A stretch of DNA of 64,000 nucleotides from Paralichthys olivaceus. Lineage: Eukaryota > Chordata > Actinopteri > Pleuronectiformes > Paralichthyidae. Position numbers and translations under genes: made by a program. Below the pieces are notes generated by a model, which did no database searches, was not told where the DNA came from, and was given only the letters and a program-made list of their open reading frames with translations. Positions 57,901 to 64,000 of the stretch are shown in pieces (the first letter of the stretch is position 1; each line of letters opens with the position of its first letter). The stretch covers positions 12,915,580 through 12,979,579 of the forward strand of contig NC_091104.1 in assembly GCF_024713975.1 (NCBI RefSeq), in the 5' to 3' direction.

Positions 57901-60870
57901 TCACTCTCATGTTTATTTACCAGAAGATGTTCAGTACTCACAAGGCTAGTCTCTTCAAAACAAGGGCCACTTTGTCAGACTCTGCTGTGAGGTGGGATCG
58001 GGCTGCAGCAAAGCAGTTGATGGACAGACAGTAAACTTCCAGGAGAGGGAGACCATGCTCCATAGAGTTCCTGCTCCCAGCATAGTGAATTAGTGCCTAT
58101 AGAAAAACATGCATACAAATGATAAAAACATTCACATTGAAGAAAAAAACAGATATGACTTTAAAAACTAAAACTGGTCAGAGAAGATCAGACGAGAGAC
58201 AACATATGTGGGGAAGAACAGGGGGTTTCCACCTGGGGGACATAACAGTCTATACATGACTGATCCCAGTTGACACTGTCTGGTGTGAGGTACTCCTGAT
58301 TGGGCCTGAGGGGACTTCATTGTACAGCATTTGACAACCTTTAATGGTGAGCCAGGGGCCACACTCCAGGAGGAACACAAAGCACAGAGTGGCACCTGTG
58401 AACACTCCTCTGTCTCCTATATAGGATCTCACGAAGGCAACCTAGCTCTTTTCTCTCATTTAAACCGAATTGAAAGACTATGACCTTTTTTTTCCTAATG
58501 CAAGAAATTAAAGAGAACAGTGTTTGATCTTCAAAATGTTATTCAATGTAATACTGTCTATTCCCTGCTACAGAGGAGTCAACATGTTAGTGTCACCTGC
58601 ATGTTGCTGGAGGGCATACACATTTAATCACGGGTTAGTACTATCAACATCCCAGGAGTCCCATTTGTCAGACAGAAGGAACCTTGCTGTTTTGTGCTTG
58701 TGTCTACAGAGGAACTAAATTAATTCCCCTCAGCCCTAAAAATAAGGTACACTCTCAGAGGGAGCCAAGATTAAACTCTTAACCCTGGAGACTCCTATCA
58801 GTGCACTAATTACATCTGGACTACTTCGGATTGGAACAGAAAGTCCACATCACCACAAAATAGTCAAATTTTTTTTCATATCAACTTCCCAAAAACATTA
58901 TTTACCCAGAGTAGAAATTAAAGGAAGTGTTTGTTTACATTCAGCAAGAGCAGTTGAATGCTCATCCGTGCAATAAAGTAGTTACTGGATTCTGTCATCG
59001 CTTGTATTCTCCAAAATGGCCGCATTAGATAAGGGACAAAATCACAAGTGCTCATTCCGTTTGAAACATTCACAAATGAAGTTGGTATCTTAGTTACTAA
59101 AGTTAGCGAGTTTTCAGTACAAAACTACCTCATGTTGGTAACCTTCCCACTGTAGACGTTTTCAGACATACAGTTCTGATTCTCTGGGTCAGACGTGCTC
59201 ACTAAAACAGGAAAATATCCGAAACATTCAGACGAGGGGTGTCGTGTGGGTAGAGCGTGATGGCAGGACATCGTGTTGGCCCTCATCACCAAAAACTCAA
59301 ATTAAAAGCTCTCATGTTTCCCAGTTGACAACTTTGTCAAAATGTTCTATGTGTATGACACCTGTTTGATCCTGAGATATTTGATTTATTTTAGTTTATT
59401 CCAGTTTTGCATCTGTGGCATGTTAACACACTCCCTCACTGTGAATTTCCAGATATTTTCCTGCTTCATTCTTACATGGGTTTACTTGGACATTTTACTC
59501 AAGGATGGCTGGAAAAGTTCCATAAAATATCTGGAGCAGCTGACTCTGACAATCCTATCCTTCTACCAAGTTTTGTGGCAATCAGTCAGGCAGTTTTTGC
59601 ATAATCCAGCTCAGATGACTTCCTTGTCATAGGTAAAAATAAAGGAACAATCACAGAGATCAGTGTGTATATATGAGCATAGTTTAAACATTTTTTTTTT
59701 TTTTTTTAAATCCTGAATTTCTGCTTTGACAGCAAACAAACAAAATTGTAAATTAGGTTAATCTCATTAATGAATTACTCTCAGCTGTAATCCATTTAGG
59801 CTGGTAACCAAATCCCACAGAGCGATCCACTGTCAGTGATGTTACATGACTTCAGAGATAGAGAAATAAAAGTGAAAGGTGGAAATTCAAATGGACCTTT
59901 CCCCGTTTTGTTTCTCCAACTAAAACGGAGCATGTGTTTTTATATGGTATTCAAAAAATGCTAAAATAGAAAATGCATCTGCACTGAATAGAGATTAAAT
60001 ACAACATGGCAGATCAAAGCCACGACCAGAGCATTTGAACATGAGACAAACTTGGATGCACAACCTTTGACAGCTGTCATCGAGACTAAATAATAATAAT
60101 TCTGATTGCAAAAACAAAATGCTACTGCTGCTTTAACTCGGTACATTTCCCCTTAGTGAATTCCATAGTGAGACTAAAGCAGAACTCTTCTTCTCGTCAG
60201 TGGATCCGAGGTGGTTGGAACATTTGGATAAACACACTGCGATGCCGCCCCACCCCACACACACGCATCTGTGCGTAATTTGCAAACTGTGGACATGTCA
60301 TGTGCATGCAAACACCTGCGATACGTTTCCTGTTTCCTACTGTTACAAATAATCTCACGATAAACGAGCTGTGTGCATGAAAGTAAGGCGAGCATTCTGT
60401 GCAACTTGCAGCAGTGGACGGGGAACATGACAGCCAACCCGACGTGATTAGTCTAATGGTGGTGAATTCCATGTAATTGAGGTGAAATCGCGTGCATGCG
60501 GCAACAATGTGCGGACACAATCCACACCGCGCTGCTGCCCCGTGGTTAACCACCCACACCCCGGTCCTGGCCGGGCACGTAGCGGGCCAGCAGCCGTCGC
60601 AGATGAGCTCGCAGGCTGCGAGAAAAACAATCCCGGGGAGGAAGCTAACGCTGGGCTAACGCTAGCGGCGATGCTGCATGTACACATTACCTGGCAGAAG
60701 TTGTCGCAGTACTCCGTGGAGGACGCTGTGGATGTCTCTTGTTGCCTGAGGACGTCCTCGAAGGCCCTCAGTGTGGCCAGCAGGGTCTCCATTGCGACCA
60801 GGGTGTCCTCTGCCGTGTCCAGGGCCCGGTCGCTCCATTCCTGCTCTGGCTCGACGTTACTCGCCGCCAT
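48935..60870 (-). CDS. rlf: RLF zinc-finger protein, eight exons
   Basis: Large nuclear C2H2 zinc-finger regulator of the RLF/ZNF292 family. Exons: 60,870-60,691; 58,096-57,942; 56,290-56,209; 55,495-55,360; 55,247-55,045; 54,386-54,250; 54,100-53,959; 53,485-48,935. Every phase joins: 5586 nt, 1861 residues (human RLF about 1914). Residues 1-500 are a helical, finger-free region with the family stretches SCFELLLS, EGFMEMRVKHL, CSWELTQLWSKLQKRIDPS and NSLRCELLLALKAYWPFDPE. The last exon holds about 14 C2H2 fingers between residues 535 and 1530, in clusters separated by acidic or Ser-rich linkers. The C-terminus keeps YKPIGFESSFLKFIQ and LDKALAGCGDLAIKQL, both nearly as in human RLF, which separates it from ZNF292. 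Neighbourhood with zmpste24 supports the name. An in-frame ATG at 60,921 could add 17 residues; I chose the one in AAGATGGCGG. Confidence 0.95.
56010..56115. repeat. dispersed fish repeat (ggtcactgtgacct family), truncated copy 2
   Basis: Matches 28,800-28,900 over ccttgagtccaactgaa-attt, gaagaaattc and gttcttgag-tatt-gttca. It lies in the rlf intron between 55,496 and 56,208. Confidence 0.5.
58097..60690 (-). other. rlf: rlf intron 1
   Basis: Largest rlf intron, 2.6 kb. Mostly AT-rich with a T-rich run near 59,690. An open frame on the minus strand around 58,170-58,430 has no paired splice sites or recognisable motif and is not called a gene. Confidence 0.7.
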
Positions 60871-60873
60871 CTT
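60863..60873 (-). promoter_or_regulatory. YY1-type motif over the rlf start codon
   Basis: AAGATGGCGGC on the minus strand overlaps the proposed start codon. This is the downstream YY1 element typical of TATA-less vertebrate promoters and supports a transcription start shortly upstream (higher coordinates). Confidence 0.6.
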
Positions 60874-61004
60874 CGCTCTCCGCCACGGCGCGTATGCAGT
60901 GCAGACTGATGCTGCCTTCAAGTGCCGTCGGAATATTTAACTGTGTCAGCTGAACTTCACCTGAGTGACCCGTCAACACAGAGGGAGAGTAGGTGACTGT
61001 AGTA

Positions 61005-61282
61005 ATATTATATTATATTATATTATATTATATTATATTATATTATATCACACTATACTATACTACACTATATTATATTATATTATATTATATCACACTA
61101 TACTATACTACACTATATTATATTATATTATATTATATTATATCACACTATACTATACTACACTATATTATATTATATTATATTATATTATATTATATTA
61201 TATTATATCATACTATACTATACTACACTATATTATATCATATTATGTCATATTATACTACACTATATTATATCATATTATT
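61005..61282. repeat. pentanucleotide (TATTA)n satellite with ordered variant blocks
   Basis: The whole stretch keeps a five-base register. Plain TATTA/ATATT runs alternate with a variant block of the type CACACTATACTATACTACAC that recurs at about 61,048, 61,093, 61,143 and (modified) 61,208, at intervals of 45, 50 and 65 bases. It lies between the divergent promoters of rlf and znf593. Confidence 0.9.
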
Positions 61283-61339
61283 GGTCTGAAATTGGTACGA
61301 AATACGACTCAATCATTCCATAATTATACAATAATTATA

Positions 61340-62070
61340 TATCCTGCTATATACATGTATATGTTATGTACAAGCCAGCAAGAATGATAAAGTAGTATGC
61401 AATAATATAATATAAGTATAATAAAGTATAATAAATGATCATACTAAATTAGGTTGGTAACTATACAATAAATATACTGTACAACAAAACAGCGGTATAT
61501 ATACTTATATATGATTGAGTCAGCCCTCAAAAAGTTTCTGAATTATATATGATTATATTATCATTATACATCATATGATAAGTTAGTAATAGTAGTAGTA
61601 GATATAGTAATAATATAAGTTAGTAATACTATAAATAAGCACAGCAAATTAGTTTGGTTGCTATAAAACATATTTACCACATAATAAAGCAGCAGTATAA
61701 ATTATTATAATATAATTATACATAATTAATTAAGCCTTCAGAATGCTACTTAATTAAATATATATTATAATTATATATCTTACTAGGTACATGTATATGT
61801 TTTGTACAAGCCAGCAAGTATAAAAAAGTTAGTAATTATATAAATAAGTACAATACATTATTTTTATACATAATTAAGCAATAATGTAAATGCGTTCAAG
61901 CAATTAGTTTGGTTACAATAAAATAAATCTACAACATAATGAAACAGCATAACATACTTATAGTATAATTGAATATAGTTAAGTCAGCCTTCAGAATGCT
62001 ACTGAATTATATATAATTATATGATAATGATATATCCTGCTACGTACATGTATATGTATGTTGTACAAAA
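61340..62070. repeat. diverged AT-rich tandem repeat, about three units of 200-260 bp
   Basis: Marker blocks repeat in the same order: a tacatgtatatg...gtacaagccagcaag block (61,351; 61,789; partial at 62,045), an agtttggtta-like block (61,451; 61,651; 61,906), and a gtcagccttcagaatgctact-like block (about 61,520; 61,731; 61,983). One marker is missing from the middle unit. No coding capacity. Confidence 0.7.
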
Positions 62071-62330
62071 AGACAGATGATAGACAAAATGGGCATTCAT
62101 ACAGATTTTATTTACAAATTATTTTGACTAATATGTTTAATGCTTGACTTTTAATTGTTTCAAAATGTAGTTTTATTATTTTAACTTAACTAATGAATGA
62201 TTCTTTCAAATTGTATGTAATTAAAAATATCTGAGTGAAGCTGATTTATGGGTTAATGTGTCTCTCTTTGTAAACACTGGTATTTAGCGCCCTCTACCGG
62301 TGAGCAGGTGTGTCTAACTCTCTGTGTGAC

Positions 62331-62338
62331 CCGGAAGT
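62331..62338 (+). promoter_or_regulatory. ETS-type site in the znf593 promoter
   Basis: CCGGAAGT about 150 bases upstream of the start codon, just before a GC-rich stretch containing acgcgtgtgg. Typical of TATA-less housekeeping promoters. Confidence 0.45.
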
Positions 62339-62482
62339 ACATTCATCTCTCTCGGCCACGCGTGTGGAAGGTAAAAACATCTTCCATGTTTGGTATAACT
62401 TCTCCTGAACAGAATCAGTAAAGCAAAACTCTGCCTCCTCCAGATCCTCCTCTGTAAACACCGCGTGATTGTAGCATCCAAC

Positions 62483-63822
62483 ATGGGCAAGTCCAAACAG
62501 ACGGGAAACCACAAGAGCGACAAGAAGAAGAACATCGCAAAGACGTGGAAGACGAAGCGCAGGACCAAAGACCTGGACCAGATCCACTCGGACATGAAGC
62601 CGGAGACCGCAGCCCAGCTGCTGAAGCAGGAGGTGGACTTCGATGTGACAGGGTGTGCGCAACACTACTGTCTGCACTGCGCGTAAGTTCAGCCCATGTC
62701 CATACACACAGCAGAGGAATCAGTCGTGTTACAGCAGCGAAGTGGAGAGAACGACTGACAAGCATCAGTATAAAAGTACTGAACAACTTGATCACATAGA
62801 AAGATATAAGAAGATGGAATATAGGCAATATTCCTTTTGTTTTCTTTCTAAAAACAATGATGAAATTCTGTGTAAGCAACTGAAAGTTTTATGAGTTCTT
62901 ACTTTGTGAATATTGCAGATTTAACCAAATAAATTACTTTAAAAGACACATACCTGTGCATCAGAAATGATCTTAATTCGATTTAATCACCTTTAAAGGT
63001 CCAGTGTGTAAGATTTAGATGAAAGGGATCTATTGGCAGAAATTTGATGTAGAATAATCCTCATGATGTTTCATCTAAATTGTATGAATTGTTGTTTTCT
63101 TTACCCCAGAAAAAGCCCTTTATATTTAAATGCTTAAATATTTACATTGATGGGGTCCTCTCTACGGAGGCAGCCATCTTTTTTTTTACAGTAGTCCAGA
63201 CTGGACAAACTAAACACCTTTTGATTTTTTATGACATTTTAAGGTTTCCACAGTTTCTCTTTCATGTTTGGAAGGAGAGGGTGAGGTGAAGGGTGTTCAG
63301 CTGCAACATGACATTTCAACACTAGATATCACAAAATTCTACACACTGTACCTTTAAAACTTTTTAGGAACCATTTAAAGAATCTTGCGTTTCAGGTCCA
63401 GTGGACTAATCAATGAGTTGTTTCAGCTCTTCTGTCAACACTGGGGCTAAATTGTGTGTTCATGATGCTCAGTCCCACTTTAACACAGTTGCACTTTTAT
63501 GTCTTGCAGGAGATATTTTGTGGATATGAGATCTTTGAAAGAGCACTTCAGAACTAAAGTGCACAAAAGAAGGTAAGACAGCAGTGTCTCTTATGTGCAT
63601 GTTATTAAAACCAAGATCATTTCCTGTTCTAATCGGGTTCGGTCCCACATCATACAGGACAATAATGGCTTCAATGGTTTCTCCTCTTCATCCAGGTTGA
63701 AGCAGCTCAGAGAGGAGCCCTACACCCAGGCTGAGGCGGATAGAGCGGCAGGTATGGGGTCATATATCCCTCCAAAAACAGTGGAAGTGAAGACACAGCC
63801 GGTGGAGGAGGACATGAACTGA
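62483..63822 (+). CDS. znf593: zinc finger protein 593 (BUD20-like), three exons
   Basis: Single C2H2 finger protein of the ZNF593/Bud20 family, which acts on pre-60S ribosomal particles. Exons 62,483-62,682, 63,510-63,572 and 63,696-63,822 join in phase (2, then 2) to 390 nt and 129 residues (human 134). The N-terminus is very basic ([17 protein letters not shown]). The finger runs from CLHC at about residue 63 through [18 protein letters not shown], with the family's long Cys-His spacing, and is followed by the conserved [20 protein letters not shown] and GSYIPP. Intron 1 contains a MITE. The start chosen is the ATG that yields the family N-terminus. The 3'UTR runs toward or beyond the window end. 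Confidence 0.96.
62992..63358. mobile_element. MITE in znf593 intron 1
   Basis: A 367-bp element with inverted ends TTTAAAGGTCCAGTGTGTA and, reading inward from the right, TTTAAAGGTACAGTGTGTAG. It has no coding frame and is a non-autonomous DNA transposon of a type I recall as very abundant in percomorph genomes. Target-site duplication could not be fixed. Confidence 0.75.
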
Positions 63823-64000
63823 GAACCGCCCACATTAAACCCATGGACTGATGAACTCAGCAACAGTAGCATTGACAGAATGAATGATGCTCCTGTTTGT
63901 TCCTGCTGTCACAAATTCCAGATGCATTGTGAAATGCTTTTTGTCTGTGACGACTCGTACTTGTTTTTCAGTCAGCTGTGATACAAGTGGCTGTTAAATG

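Noticed and set aside
58168-58432. Minus-strand open frame in rlf intron 1 as an extra exon
   Set aside because: No pair of convincing splice sites bounds it, it is not needed for the protein, and no motif is recognised.
60965-61387. Long open frames rich in Ile, Leu and Tyr
   Set aside because: They are by-products of the pentanucleotide satellite; several frames stay open for the same reason and no real protein is implied.

Overview
The window looks like nuclear DNA from a ray-finned fish, probably a percomorph. The evidence is vertebrate genes with short GT-AG introns, long (CA)n and (GT)n microsatellites, and several short interspersed repeats whose consensus I associate with percomorph genomes. 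The species cannot be named from the sequence.

Layout. Bases 1 to about 35,160 are gene-poor and repeat-rich. I can support only two isolated exon candidates there, both on the minus strand: an acidic internal exon at 16,839-17,001 and a terminal exon with stop codon at 25,737-25,892. I cannot name the gene of either. From 35.2 kb rightward the window is gene-dense: rpl13a (7 coding exons, minus), atp5if1 (3 exons, minus), zmpste24 (9 coding exons, minus), rlf (8 exons, minus; a large C2H2 zinc-finger protein with a 4.55 kb last exon) and znf593 (3 exons, plus). All five were reconstructed exon by exon and every splice phase closes, giving predicted proteins of 205, 107, 467, 1861 and 129 residues. 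rlf and zmpste24 are also neighbours in human (1p34.2). rlf and znf593 are head to head, separated by about 1.6 kb of extremely AT-rich tandem repeats.

The most interesting part is the set of intronic box C/D snoRNAs in rpl13a. Human RPL13A carries U32, U33, U34 and U35. Here I read U33 in intron 2, a second U33 in intron 3, a U50-type snoRNA in intron 4, U34 in intron 5 and a second, partly eroded U50-type snoRNA in intron 6. In human, U50 sits in a different host gene (SNHG5). The U34 and U50 guides address neighbouring residues of one stretch of 28S rRNA (human U2824, C2848, G2863), and the U34 guide differs at exactly the base that should face the modified U. No U32 or U35 was seen.

Functional content: a ribosomal protein gene doubling as host for rRNA-modification guides; the mitochondrial ATP synthase inhibitor; the prelamin A/CAAX zinc protease; a zinc-finger transcription regulator; and a pre-60S assembly zinc-finger protein. 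Apart from ribosome biogenesis (rpl13a, its snoRNAs and znf593), I see no shared pathway. Human names, positions and guide targets are from memory; none was checked by alignment.
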